NCBI GenBank assembly: GCA_020002185.1
Contig: CM034534.1
Location: 66,642,152 to 66,706,151, forward strand
DNA from: Paraescarpia echinospica
Taxonomy: Eukaryota; Annelida; Polychaeta; Sabellida; Siboglinidae
Direction of reading: 5' to 3'
Length of the DNA stretch: 64,000 nucleotides
Made by a program: the position numbers and the translations under genes. Below the pieces are notes generated by a model. It was not told the origin of the DNA and searched no databases. It saw only the letters and a program-made list of their open reading frames with translations. Positions 52,266 to 64,000 of this stretch are shown here, piece after piece (the stretch's first letter is position 1; each line of letters opens with the position of its first letter).

Positions 52266-54392
52266 ATAACAGATAAAGAACATACTTTTAATATGCATCA
52301 ATATGAAGAAAACTGCAACGTATTAGCAAACAGATTTCACACTGATTGATATATGCACTTAGTTGGCATCATTCCTATTGCAAGATATAATTAATAAATA
52401 AACAACATTAGATCAAACATTAGGTCATGTGATGCCAAAATAGAAACAAATAACACAGTTAGTTGCAATGCATTATCATTGGACAGAGCAGATCAACTTC
52501 AAGTCAGTTGCCACATTAATTCGCCCTAATACTCTTTTTTTCAAAACGAGTTGCATCAAAATAAAAAAAACAGAAAAACATTACAGACACTACAAAACAC
52601 TTCACGTCAATTGCATCATTCATCCCAGTCTTTTTTTCCAAAGAAGAAACGCAAACAAAAATCACGAAAAATAGTATTACATTTACGATCTCTCCTCATT
52701 GCGCAACAGGGGTATGTAAATACGAGGATGAACTGCCCTTATTGTAACGTCAGGCTCTGCGAATGAGCGCTTGGTCGATCCATGTAGCGGAGTCCGGTTC
52801 TGCAATATAACCGCATGATTTGTCTTTATTTGCAGCGCAATTTTGCGACGGTCTTAGCGAATGTTGTTAATCAAACAAATGTAGGTTGCAAAACCTCCGA
52901 TGGTCAAACAATGAACAGTTCTGATTAGGTGCAGCTATTGGGGATGGTTTACTGTGGTAGTTAGGCAGCTGTATTCCTACTGGAATACTGTTATGATAGT
53001 AGTATTACTATTGCAATAGTATTACGATAGCTTAATGGCATAGCAAACAGTCACGAAATTAATCACAAACTACAGTTGATTGGTAACGCCAACGGGTGGC
53101 CTTTAAGACGAATCGAAGAATGTTGCTGTCAAGTCAAAAATACTAGTTTAACGCACGTCGTGTTATTCAACATGTACTAAGCCGATTACATGGGTGTTTG
53201 GTTATTTGTGTACCACCTCCCTCGTTTCAGATGTAGTAGATCTACTCTGCCTCCAGATGATCTGTGAGGTACAAAACTCGCTGAATCGCCTGTAGTTTGA
53301 CCCAATCCCTGTCTTCCTCGGTCGCGACTGTGTAAGCCATTCTCTCGCGTGTAAGAACAATTCCAACAAATCAACTTAATTAACTTACTCTTACGAATAT
53401 TCTCACGAGCCAGTGGTGTTATTGCGATTTTTCATCCTCACGAGTTAAGGCAAGCTCAGTGGTAATACGGTGTCTACTAGTATTAGAGAGTATCTGCAGG
53501 CGTCCTGATCTCGGCTCCGTATGGTTATCCCGAGGCCAAGCGCTCATTTCGATAGTTGGACAACCGAAATGAGCGAGACGCCTGCAGACACTTTCTAGTC
53601 TTCAACTTCCCGAACATATTACGTGTTGGGTCTAATATCAGCCACGATTGGCCAAAACCCAAGACAAGCAAACTTAAAATGCAATGAACTTATTGGCCCA
53701 GGGGAGGTATGTTTCGACTAGGCGCCATGACAGGGCGTACTAAGACCGATGTATTCAATAACGCCCCGTAGTAGGCGAGTATGTAACGAAATAACACAAC
53801 ACAACCAGGATCTAATTTCGCAATAATGTTCCCTGAACTTAAAAAAACTATGCAGAACAAACATCAATGGAGATGTATATAGCATGAGCGACCTTCATGT
53901 GACGACTCGATGAGGTAACGAGTTTTGTAGACAATGTTATTTTCCAATTATCATCACGCTAGCGTATGTGATGTGGTGTGCGTGTGCCCGTGTGAGCATG
54001 TATGTGCCTGTGTGAGCGTGTTTGTGCCCGTGCATGTGGCGCGTATGTGCGTGTGAATGCGTGAGTGCGTGGTGCATGCGTGCGTGCGTGTGTATGTGCG
54101 TGCATGTATGCATGTGCATGCGTGCGTGTGTGGGCGGGTATCAGTGTTCCACACCTTAACTGAAAAGTTGGTGGTCAGTCGGACCGTCAACTTTCAAAAC
54201 TTGGTGGTCCCACACAAAAGTTGGTTGGTCCAAATATTTACATAATTACACGAGTATACATTTGAAGCTGTTACGCATGACAATTATTAATATATTAGTT
54301 CACGGCAAGTCTGTCCTGCATATTTATGATACTCAGACTACTGAACCAGCGAATATAAAATGACAGCATAGGCAACAGTTTATTGTTCACAG
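52266..54392. other. No recognised gene
   Basis: Mainly unique. An inverted pair GTCTGCAGGCGTCTC-like occurs around 53490-53590 (CTGCAGGCGTCC and GACGCCTGCAG). A degenerate GT-rich microsatellite occupies 53975-54135. Confidence 0.45.
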
Positions 54393-54597
54393 AAACACAT
54401 CAACGTTGCCAATTATAACAAACACCACAACACGAATGTCTGCAGAAGTCTACTCAGAACTGTTGCCATCATCTGCAGAAGCAGTGGGACTGTCGGGCTC
54501 CGAGTACACTCGCTCGATCGAGTCACTGACAGTAACTCCAGCTGAGTCCGAGCTGGAGTCGGACTGTTACTCGTTGTCCGAGTCCAGCTCGGATTGA
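54393..54597 (+). CDS. Candidate terminal exon, acidic serine-rich
   Basis: An acceptor TATTGTTCACAG (ending 54392) opens a frame of about 67 codons ending TGA at 54595-54597. The peptide is rich in Ser, Glu and Asp and ends SLSESSSD. The composition is unlike chance AT-rich frames nearby, but no partner exon is identified. The DNA also forms a strong hairpin (54548-54592). Confidence 0.22.
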
Positions 54598-54984
54598 AAT
54601 TTGGGCATCCTGACATGGGTTTTAAGTCAGCCATGTCGGGTGAACGCAGTTGGATGGTGATGATAGCTGACAATATGCTGACTTCATGCGGTTTCAAAAC
54701 TCAGTCTTGAACTCTTCACTCGTTTTAATGTGCTGACGCCATATTTCACATTCAGAGGAATTCGCTGGAAGTGTCAGCACTACGACACTAAACTCAATCA
54801 ATCTACCAGCATTGCTCAATTCGACATCTTATTATTTTGCCGACTTAATTGTTTTTGTACCACGCATAAATTTCCCGTTCGGAAGTACACAATTAAATGT
54901 CACCATCATTAGCACTTGTCTAGTATCCTGGCCCACCTCGACTTCGTCGTTATAACAAAATTTTGTGTAATTTTAATGCCTCAT

Positions 54985-55245
54985 GTTTTATTGCCATCAT
55001 TCCGCATCATCCTATGCATATTTACGTTATAAAAATATCGCGTCTTAGCGCACTTTTGAAGCTCAAAGGGCGACCCAGTTTGTAACAGCATACGCTGGTC
55101 TATTGCTCACGGCGGTAACGCACGGCCGCAGAAGCGCGGACTGACGCAAACCAGGTCGCGCTTTGGGCCTAAAAATGTAATAAGACGCACTATTTTCGTA
55201 ACATAAATATGCCTGGAATGATATTGAATAATAAAACTAAACCAA
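54985..55245. mobile_element. Long imperfect inverted repeat (foldback/MITE)
   Basis: The left arm (about 54985-55082) and the right arm (about 55149-55245) are imperfect complements. Shared landmarks are GCATATTTA, AAAATA, GCGTCTTA and CCCA-then-GCGACC-GTTTG read from outside inward. The loop is about 65 bp. Non-coding. Confidence 0.6.
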
Positions 55246-55633
55246 TGACGTGTCAAATTTAGGCAAATGTGTAGTCATAATGACGAAATCGAGGTTGACC
55301 TTGACACCAGACAAGTGCGCTTTTATTTTATTTTTAAAAACCTGACGATCTTGCGGGCTGGTGTAAGATAGTCATTCGACTAACATAGTATTTTAACCCC
55401 CCGGTCGAAATATTATAATAGTATCGTTACGTCCCCTGTGTTAATTTCACCCCTTCCTTATCGTTTCAGTTAACACGTGGTTTCCATTGCATGTAAGCAG
55501 TGTTTTGTGTAACAAAACGTGACTAGACATCTTTGAAATGTTTTATGCTAAAGATTCATGCTTAATTCGCATCGCCTCAATCTGTCTCAACCATCAACCA
55601 AAAAGCGGGATTACAACTGTTAATTCCTTGGTG

Positions 55634-55751
<118 letters not shown>

Positions 55752-55763
55752 AACCCTAACCCC

Positions 55764-56669
55764 AACAGAATGTTAGAATAAGTGGGGGTCAGTCAAAGGA
55801 GAGGTCACGATACTATAATAGCATTTCGATCCCCCGGTCCGAATACTTCATAGTAAATCGACCGGGGTCTCAATTTACCATGTAGTCACGATACTGTACT
55901 ACACCGGCACTTTTACTGGCCTAACGAAATATTTGACGGTCTCGGACCTCCGGGTCGGCAGTAATTTCAAACACTGGTGGGGATATTAACGTTTCTCTCC
56001 TAGACTGTTTGAACCAATGAGTTAAGTTTGTTATACCGGGAGTTGATCTGATGAAAATCGAATATATTCGTAACGTTAGGCGTATTTTCCACAACTGTTA
56101 TGAGGAGGGCTAATAAACGGTGACATTTTATACAAGCGGTAACGCGAAAAACGGTTTCACATTTATGGAATAGCAAATGCGAGTTACGAATAGTCCAACA
56201 TATCGTTTTTGCTTCTGTGTATTTATGCGTATGCAGTGGAACAGAAAGAACAGCCGAGTGACATGTGTTCCGTACTGAGCAGATCAATCACATGGTAGCG
56301 CATTCCATTCTCCGGTTAATCCCCATTACATGTGCATGTAAACAGCCGAGTTCATTGTATTGTTTAGGCCGAATTGAAACAAACATTCATCGTTCAAAGC
56401 TCAGAGCATAGTTTGCAATTCGATCTCATTAACGCTGGTCACGCCAAATCGTACCCAATTTTTGTGGACTTGTCCAGACACGTTGGCAACACCGCGCAAC
56501 AGCTGTGCCTTCAAATAATTCGGCCACTTGGATCCCGACATCGTCGATTGCCGAACGCTTTTTATACAAGTAAGTGGGATGAATGCAGTATTTCGCGTTT
56601 CGCAAAAATGCAGCATATGTATCGGAACCGTCATTGTCCTCATTAAGAAACTGGCTAGTTACGCCGCGC
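55764..56669. other. No recognised gene
   Basis: Unique sequence with small open frames only. The end grades into the ORF1-like LINE segment. Confidence 0.45.
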
Positions 56670-57005
56670 GTTGAATCCAGAGATGCCAGGATTGGAGAAC
56701 TAGAGCAAAAAGTATGTAAACTGGAGTCCGATCTGGACAATCTGGAGCAATACTCCCGGCGAGGCAGTATCCAGTTCCATGGACTGAAGGAATCGGAGGG
56801 CGGGGAAGATCTCGAGGTGGATATAATTGGCCTAATAAACAAATTACCCCCCCCCACACACACACACACACACTTGCATCGTCCGAAATTGTTCGATGCC
56901 ACCGTATCGGAAGAAAATCAAACGACTCAGGACGCCCGCGTGGCGTCCTGGTGAAGTTCCAATGCGAGCGTCGCCGGGGCGCCATCATCCGGATGCGAGG
57001 GAAAC
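56670..57005 (+). mobile_element. LINE ORF1 fragment (coiled coil plus RRM-like start)
   Basis: The plus frame reads a heptad-rich segment ELEQKVCKLESDLDNLEQYS followed by RRGSIQFHGLKESEGGEDLE, the standard junction of a LINE ORF1 protein. A CA microsatellite (56852-56871) causes a frame change, and VLVKFQCERRRGAIIRMRG continues in another frame. ORF1 binds element RNA. Confidence 0.7.
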
Positions 57006-57789
57006 TTAATAGTTCATTTGACAGTCATATGCATTCAATAGCCAACCTAGAAATGTTCTATCCTATGAACTTTTTCTGTTGATTTGTACCCATATGGGGT
57101 CCTAGAACAAATTCAGCTTGGTTGCCCAAACAGCAACTTTGGGCAACCAAGACAACTTTGGGCAACTCCGGTAATTTGCATAAATCCAAGATGGCGACTG
57201 GTCGATATCTTGAAAATTAAACTTTTGAACCACTTGTCCTAGAATGATATATAACACCTGTTTAAGGGGTGTTGGGGTGCGTAGAATCCATTTCTGATGT
57301 TACCTTTTCAGTTCAAGGTCAAGATCAGATGATGAAGGTCAGGTGAAGGTCAAATTTGACTTCTCGGTGGACAATGAATGAAAACTTATACTAAATTATA
57401 TTTTAGTTTATTCATGCACATTAATGAATAATTTTACAATATTGATCACATTTGTTCGTGAGAAAAAACAGCAATCAGTCATATTTTAAACACACAGTCA
57501 CATCTTTTACACGTAGTGTATAGTGCAAATATCATTATGAACATTAGCATTTATATTTGTTAGGGGAATTCTTGCATTAAGTAATCATGTAGTAAAGTAA
57601 TTGTAGGGATGTTACAAGGATTGATATCCAGAGAGCACCACAGTGTTAACGATTGTAAAGAAGTGTGCCACATACAGACATAATTCACATGGATGTATCA
57701 CTAAGTGTATCTTATCTATCCACTTACGTAAATATCAAACTAACCAATTTAATCGGGGAGAAGCGAGTGGTGGTTGACCTAAATTACAT
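57006..57789. other. Repeat-like spacer
   Basis: Contains a direct repeat TTTGGGCAAC (three times, 57120-57165) and a cluster of AGGTCA-type half sites (57315-57353). No coding sequence is recognised. Confidence 0.5.
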
Positions 57790-59400
57790 CTGAAGAAAAT
57801 ATCCTCTCCTTCTTAGGAGGCATTCAGAAACATGATTTAGTAAATGTATTAGATATAAATGATATTGCAAACAATGAACCGCAAATAATACGTCGTTCAT
57901 CTTATTATGATTTCGATACATTTATTAGAGTAGGTCAGAGTAAACAAAACTATTTTAGTATCTTAAGCACAAATATTCAATCCATAAACGCCAAATTTGA
58001 TGAATTCGAGGCTTTTGTAGAAGAATTTAGCCTTAATAATTTCAAACTTAGTGTCATATGTATGCAAGAGACATGGACAGCGGAAAACGACTACTTATCC
58101 CAATTTGCCTTACATGGCTACGTCTAGCACAGGTTAAACGTGTAGTGATAAAGGAGGGCTAATTATATATATTGACAATAAATATAGAGCTGACGTAAAA
58201 ATAAAACTTAACAAGTATGAACTTTGGGAAGGTTTAATAATTCAGGTAAATGGTGGCACCCTTTCAAAGATCATAACTATTCGTAACATATACGGACTCC
58301 CCAGAACAGGTAATGACAACTTAAATACTTATATAAATGAATTTTCATCGATTATTCCCTTATTGCAAAATCATGCAAATAAAAGGCTTACTATTGCAGG
58401 TGATTTTAACATAAACTACTCCAATTTAAATGAAGCCGACACATGTCTTTGACACATTAATGTAACACAGCTTGTACCCTCAGATCACTTTTCCTACTAG
58501 CTTCACTAGAACAAATGGAACTTTAATTGAAAAAAATTTCTGTAAATTAAATAACTGTATATTACAGTGTACAGCAGGCATATTAACCGAACTGTTTTCT
58601 GACCACCAACCGCACTTTACGCTTATTGATATTACTTTGAAGTATGAACTTCCTCCTAAATATGTTAAAATACATATACTAAATGAGGAGGCAATGCATA
58701 TGGTTAAGAAAGAAATTAACTCAAACGTAATTTACAAAAATTTTAATAAACAACATAATGCTGATGTCAATTTAAATTACCATATAATACATCAAGACAT
58801 TAAACGAGCACAAAACATCCATATGCCAAGCAAATTGGTAAAATTCAATAAATACAAACATAAAAAGTCGATGCGGATAACTCAAGGTTTGCTAAAATAA
58901 ATTCGATACCGATATAAAAAACTGAAATTGAAAAATTCACATAACTATGACATTTTTTTGTTCCATTAACTTCAAAACGTATAACTCAATACTTAAAAAT
59001 AGCATTCGTAGCCAAGCAAAAAGTCTTAAAGAAAAAAGTTTTAATAAATTTAAGCATGATATAAGAAATACTTGGACAATTACAAATGAAATTCTGTCAA
59101 ATAATAAGAAAAAAAGGAACTTTGCCTGTAGTTTTGTTACAGAAAGCGGCAAAACAACTACAAATAAAAAAATATTGCAAACAGATTTAACAACTACTTC
59201 ACAAATATAGGACAGACCACTGGAAGTAGTATCACTTTTAAAGGTAATAAAGATGTTTTTGTATTTAAACATGTTGACGAAGAAACTGTAAAGAAAACCA
59301 TAGAAAATGTCCCCGCCAAAAATAGCTGTGGCTCCTTTCCTCCAGCAAAGAGGAGTAGAATCAGCTTTGATGTCCAAAGTGAACTCAGAGAAGCCATGAG
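57790..59400 (+). mobile_element. LINE 5' part: endonuclease and pre-RT
   Basis: Endonuclease blocks appear in order: STNIQSINAKFDEFEAF, SVICMQETW, then AGDFN-like (about 58398) and SDHQPHF (58600). The pre-RT linker follows with NTWTITNEILSNNKKK, and an RT entry segment around 59280-59330 where similarity ends. Stops and frameshifts occur (58125, 58451, 58900). Catalytic RT is absent, so this copy is cut at its 3' side, the reverse of the usual truncation. Confidence 0.8.
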
Positions 59401-59427
59401 CATGTAGCCACAGATGGAAGCGGACCG

Positions 59428-59660
59428 TTGTAATATTTACCTAGGACCTAGGTGGCTTGGCGTAGCTGGACATGGGGAGACTGCCTAGGTAAATATTACA
59501 ATGGCCTGTTGCTCAAATCGTATTGATAAGAGAATCCATTGGAGCGGGCTGTTGTAATATTTACCTAGGCGGCTTGGCATAGCTGGAGAGACTTCTTAGG
59601 TAAATATTAAAATGGCATGTTACCTACCACTTGGGGTAGCTTAAATTGTATTGATAATCC
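59428..59660. repeat. Two tandem hairpin units (MITE-like)
   Basis: Each unit of about 125 bp has TTGTAATATTTACCTAGG at one end and its complement at the other (59428-59501; 59552-59611), followed by an AAAT-x-GTATTGATAA segment. The second copy has decayed slightly. Confidence 0.75.
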
Positions 59661-59814
59661 CCCTGAGCAAATCTGGGTCAACGCTTGCCTTGCACTCGTT
59701 CACACCCTCATGTTTCCTTTTGGACATCAAATCGTTTTCTGTTCGCCTTTATTTGGAGGGCGTGATTGATTTCAACATGGCCCTAAAGAAAAGGAACGTA
59801 AATTAAATATATGC

Positions 59815-59925
59815 TTCCCAGAGAAGTCGAGGTGGTGTTCAATTGAACAGGTCTGCCAGGGAGTAAAGTGTAAAGCCCTTTGAGCAGTCCTGAGGACTGG
59901 ATACTGCGCAGTATGACGTGCACGT
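59815..59925 (+). mobile_element. SINE 3' fragment
   Basis: Matches the 3' third of the SINE at 40402-40722 (GAACAGGTCTGCCAGGG, TTTGAGCAGTCCTG, GGACTGGATACTGCGC). Head missing. Confidence 0.82.
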
Positions 59926-61528
59926 ACAGGTTTATCGATCTCTAAAAGCTGCAAGACGAATGCAAGTACAGATAATAATCAGATCATCCATACTCCCCGG
60001 GGACCACTTCCTAAAAATCTATGGGCATCCATGTTAGTTCACAATTAATAAAAACATTTTACAGGGGGATTTACCCATTGAAAACCAACCGCTAGCACCG
60101 CTAACGTTTGCTCGAGTATTCTAGTGGCGTCAGTAGGCCCCTATCTCTGCACTTGCTGCATACTTTTCAAAAGAGCCCAAACCGCTTAGAGGGGTGGGGG
60201 AATCATGTCAGATCTGATCATGTTAATAGTTTCACTTATTTCCAAGCGTTATTCGGGGTGCGGTGCATGCTAGTGTGGAGGAGAAATAATTCAATGAAAA
60301 TATGCTGTGAAATTGGTCCAAATCCAAAACAATAACCAGTTTTCGTTGTAGCAAGGCTCACAGTTATATGTTCTTAGTCATTTGTGGTGTTAATTATTAT
60401 ATGCAATACATATGATTAATGTTACTGTTAATTAACTGCATAATGTGTTTATTAACCGTGTATAGTTAGTAAGTTTGCTAACATCATAGTTACATAAAAA
60501 ATGTGTTAATAGTCATGTTGTTGACATTTTACATATGCGTCGGAACGTGATGAATATATCATCAAAACCCTCCAACTGCAGGCTCACCAAAAATCCAACA
60601 GCACTATAGATAATAAGGAGATCATTCTGACAATCTATGGGTATATAAATTATGTTAGTTGAGGCTCACTAGCATCCCAAAGTGTATCCTCACATTATGT
60701 ACCCCAAAACCCTCCGACTGTATCCTCCTTGGTGGTGATAAAAAACTCCAACTTATATAATGACCGCTCCCTAACTTCTCAGCCTGAAATTTATGTTGTT
60801 CCTTATTTCACCATATTATTAAATCCTTCGATATTGGCAATTTTGTGCATGAAGTAAATAGTATTGACTTCGCCTTTCGCATTTTTCAGTTAAAATAGCG
60901 TGATGCACAGCAAAAAAACTGTGTTGCACCGCGACCGATATTGTCTATGCGATAAAATACCCTGCCTTACAAAATTATGTTCTTGTTTCAGAATATTAAA
61001 AATAAAAAATTTGTTTCATCCCTGTTTGCTTCTCACTTTCAACTTATGGGAACCGTAAAAAACTACATGTATGACTATCAGAATTTTTATTACAGTTCAA
61101 AACAAAACGTAAAACCATATTAACAGATGTGGCTGAAAACATTTGATGGAACCAGCTGGGCCGGTTGCTAAGCGGCGTGACGTCATCACTTGGGTTCTCT
61201 ATGCAATAACACTAGGTGGACTGAAACGTAGGCGATCGCATTGGACCTTTGAGAATAATAATGCAGTGAACAATTAAGACAGGGTCATTTCTGAGCAATG
61301 AACCAGAACGTAACTCTAATTTATTTAAGGGGAGACGCCGTCTGTGTTATTGCAATGATACGAATAAAGCAATGAAATAATGTAGCGATGGTAACAATAG
61401 ATCTCCGAAGATATATTTCAATTAATGATATGTATATATATATATATATGTATATAACGTGAAGTGAAAATAGCAATGGTATAAAATCATTATTACACGT
61501 TGGTAGTAGGTCTGAGCACACTCACAAG
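59926..61528. other. Upstream flank of the methyltransferase gene
   Basis: No coding features recognised. (TA)n at 61429-61450 lies about 80 bp before the first ATG of the gene. Confidence 0.4.
61178..61185. promoter_or_regulatory. CRE-like palindrome
   Basis: TGACGTCA, the consensus for CREB/ATF-type factors, 344 bp upstream of the methyltransferase start codon. Binding is inferred. Confidence 0.3.
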
Positions 61529-63042
61529 ATGGACGCCGTACAAAATCAGACGTTCGGCGTTGTGAAGTCTTGGCAGCGGACGGGAATAAGTTACGACCAG
61601 GTGATGGAAAGCTACGCCGAGGGGTCCAAAACGTACGAGAAGGTGCGGTTTGATATGACATGATTACATCACACCTAATAGATAACTAGCTTCTAGAAGA
61701 TATATATCAACTCTTTTGTTTACGCATCTTCATTTTGTTATACAGCATACATTATTAGATGAAATTCAAATGCTGGATCCGGATGTCGTTGGTTTCAGAA
61801 CTAGATAGACGCTGGATATTGGAGTTGTTATTATAGTCTGCCCTATTGAAAATATGGGTATGTTTTACTTAAATGGCCCAAACTAGGATAATTCTACTGA
61901 ACCTAGATCCCAAACCTTATGCTTCAACCCAGGAGAGTACCTACCCGGCGGTGCTGTTAAAATGTCAGGCCAATTCAATAAAAGATTGCCAAAATACGAA
62001 TCTAATCGCGGTCTTCAAGCTTTATTATGAATATTGGTGATGGGTGTACATTTATCAGGATGTTGCTCATCAGAGAAATATGGAATAAGGATATATGTGG
62101 AAATAGTTATGTTAACCAACTAAGATGTTGTATGTTGTATTCAGCACTAAATATCTACAAACTGCCAAAACACATACTTGGTGCTAAAATAATTGATAAT
62201 ACGGAGAAGAATATATCCTTACACAGCGAACGTATATTTCCGGACATGCGCATTAAGGGTTGGTACAGCATCATTTAACAACGGCACTATTATGTGCTAC
62301 ACACCGTTGCGTAGTGTGGAAACTGATGATTCCAAGGGAACAGCATGTCGAATCTCGTGATAAGATGGTTGCGAAATCTTATAAGTTAATTGTACATTAT
62401 TTTGTTTGCAGATTTTAAGCCAGTGGAACGATATGGTTGCAAAAAGTGGATGCTGATGGTTATTATGATTGCAGTATGTTGAAGCTGGTAGTCACGTGGT
62501 TGTAGAGTGAGGATGTTTGTGCTACTAATTGCTGTTAAAATGTGGAAGGTGATGATTCTTGGTTGTAGAGTATGGAAGATGATGGCTACCTGGTTGCAAA
62601 ATATATGTACGTACCGATGTTTTCATGGTTTCACAATATGTATAATAACTTATGCACAATGAATTTACAAACTAATGGTCACCCGGTGACACAATGTACT
62701 TACAATTTAATGCTTACATGGTTTCAGAAAGTGACTGAAATTAAATACATGGGCCCAGTTTTCCTTGGAGATTATTTCGACAAACATGCTAAGGCAAACG
62801 GCATCTCAAAAGATGCGCGTATTCTCGACGTGGCCGCTGGGACGGGCTTGGCTGGAACAGTGGTAGGGATATTACGCAATGATAGCGTCGTTATAATGCA
62901 TGAAAGGATTCTGTCATTACGTTTTTCACTTTACATATGCAAGGTTATATGTGTTGAATGAATGAATGAATGAAAGTTTACCCAACAACTACAACAACAT
63001 AATACATGCACAGCATGCTGCTGCGGCTGCTGCTGTTGCTGC

Positions 63043-63101
<59 letters not shown>

Positions 63102-63714
63102 ATGCTGAAATGACATAGCTGAAGTCATAGACTCATATGTTGTTATGCCCTTCTCAAAATAAAACACTGAATAAATACAACATGAATTATCAATAAATTA
63201 CAAAATAATATTCACAACTCATGTATAATTTTTTTACCGTAGTGCTTGTGTTACTAATACATGCGTTTAATTAAACATTATCTTCACAAATATGTAGAAA
63301 GTAATGACAACTTGAATTTTTTTAATTTTGGTAAACTTGGAACCTGAGTCAATTTATTTGTTAAATTGTGCCACGTTTTTACGACCTATGTCCCGGTGTT
63401 TATTCAAATGAATCGATCCTTGCCGCCGTTGCACACGTGGTTTCGCGATGTATGTACAGGATATATGAAAACAACCCTATGATGATAATTGTCTTGTAAA
63501 TACCCGTACATACTACGTATATCAAACACGGTCGGCCTTCAAGAAATCTACCAATGTGTGTGACTGTAACAGATGAAGGAACAGTTCGGCTACACAAACA
63601 TTGACGCCATCGACGCCTCGCAGGCGATGCTGGACAAAGCGAAGGAAACGGGCAACTACAAGAACATCTATTGCAATCGTATAGGAGGAGGCTACAGGCT
63701 GCCGATCGTCGACA
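61529..63714 (+). CDS. METTL27-like: METTL27-like SAM-dependent methyltransferase, 5' part
   Basis: Three exons are visible: 61529-61642 (38 codons, donor GTGCGG), 62728-62862 (45 codons, acceptor TTTCAG, donor GTAGGG) and 63573-63714 (47 codons plus one base, donor GTGAGT). All joins are in phase and the last exon leaves in phase 1, so the gene continues past the window. The 130 residues begin MDAVQNQTF and contain SYDQVMESYA, SAM-binding motif I ILDVAAGTGLAG and motif II IDAIDASQAMLDKA, followed by GNYKNIYC. This layout matches the METTL27 (WBSCR27) family of class I methyltransferases, whose substrate is poorly defined. Other class I methyltransferases are possible, but the YDQ-to-motif I spacing and the ASQAML context favour METTL27. 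Intron 2 carries a CTG repeat. Confidence 0.85.
63016..63107. repeat. CTG trinucleotide tract
   Basis: Interrupted at its start, then about 18 pure GCT/CTG steps (roughly 63047-63099), on the sense strand within intron 2 of the methyltransferase gene. The polyglutamine frame on minus is a repeat artefact. Confidence 0.95.
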
Positions 63715-63817
63715 GTGAGTGGCAGTCTTAACGTCTGTTCCGTACCTCCTCCCTCAACTTTGATTAAAAACACCATTATCTTAAACGACTTAGCACACCA
63801 ACAAAGAGCAAGGCCTT

Positions 63818-63892
63818 GTATATGATATGATATGATATGATATGATATGATATGATATGATATGATATGATATGATATGATATGATATGATT
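63818..63892. repeat. Pentanucleotide microsatellite (TGATA)n
   Basis: About fourteen nearly pure copies in intron 3 of the methyltransferase gene, followed at 63944-64000 by a CACG/CA tract. Confidence 0.95.
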
Positions 63893-64000
63893 GACGTGAT
63901 ATCATAAGATATTATATGGTATGATATGATGTGAAATAACTACTCACACGCACGCACACGCGCACGCGCACGCGAACACGCACACACGCACACACGCACA

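Noticed and set aside
62931..63167. Polyglutamine protein on minus
   Set aside because: Reverse translation of an intronic CTG tract.

Overview
The window is nuclear DNA from an animal, most likely a marine invertebrate. The evidence is intron-containing genes with GT-AG junctions, Pol III tRNA genes, several LINE families, a tRNA-derived SINE, a Ty3-type LTR retrotransposon, MITE-like foldback elements and abundant micro- and minisatellites. There is no bacterial or viral gene organisation. I cannot name the species. Most of the window is repeats and intron.

Genes. (1) On the minus strand at 14176-22173 I could assemble a complete four-exon gene from signal peptide, PAN/apple and transmembrane exons whose phases agree at every junction. 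It predicts a 160-residue type I membrane protein with one six-cysteine PAN domain and a seven-residue tail. (2) Downstream on the same strand (23-8397) lie related pieces: a signal-peptide exon, an N-glycosylated ectodomain exon and two separate transmembrane terminal exons, one clearly paralogous to the last exon of gene 1. This looks like a local family, perhaps with alternative 3' exons. (3) At the right edge on the plus strand (61529 to beyond the window) is the first part of a METTL27-like SAM-dependent methyltransferase. A few weaker exon candidates are listed at low confidence (11782, 12015, 36827, 54393).

RNA genes. Eight tRNA-Gln genes lie between 35 and 48.5 kb, five on minus and three on plus, with anticodons CTG and TTG. 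They sit in two groups of segmental duplications. In the plus-strand group the 2-kb repeat units begin and end at the tRNA genes themselves.

Mobile DNA. 22.5-25.3 kb: a decayed CR1-type LINE. 25.4-27.2 kb: a second LINE. 27.7-33.0 kb: a nearly intact 5.25-kb Ty3-type element with 131-bp LTRs and a 5-bp target duplication, inserted into a 23-bp minisatellite; pol has one in-frame stop. 34.1-35.4, 39.8-40.1, 45.7-47.3, 47.3-47.9, 49.0-49.5, 56.7-57.0 and 57.8-59.4 kb: LINE fragments of several clades. A tRNA-headed SINE is at 40.4 kb, with 3' fragments at 17.5 and 59.8 kb. Foldback or MITE-like elements are at 4.1, 5.3, 14.9, 55.1 and 59.4 kb.

Tandem arrays. A 38-bp minisatellite (18.5-20.0 kb) fills part of intron 1 of the PAN gene. 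A 42-bp array resembling half a tRNA (49.5-51.0 kb) abuts a 24-bp array (51.0-51.8 kb). Long dinucleotide tracts occur at 5.4, 39.4 and 55.6 kb, and a CTG tract lies in intron 2 of the methyltransferase gene. Long open frames over these arrays come from periods divisible by three or from low complexity, and I do not call them genes.
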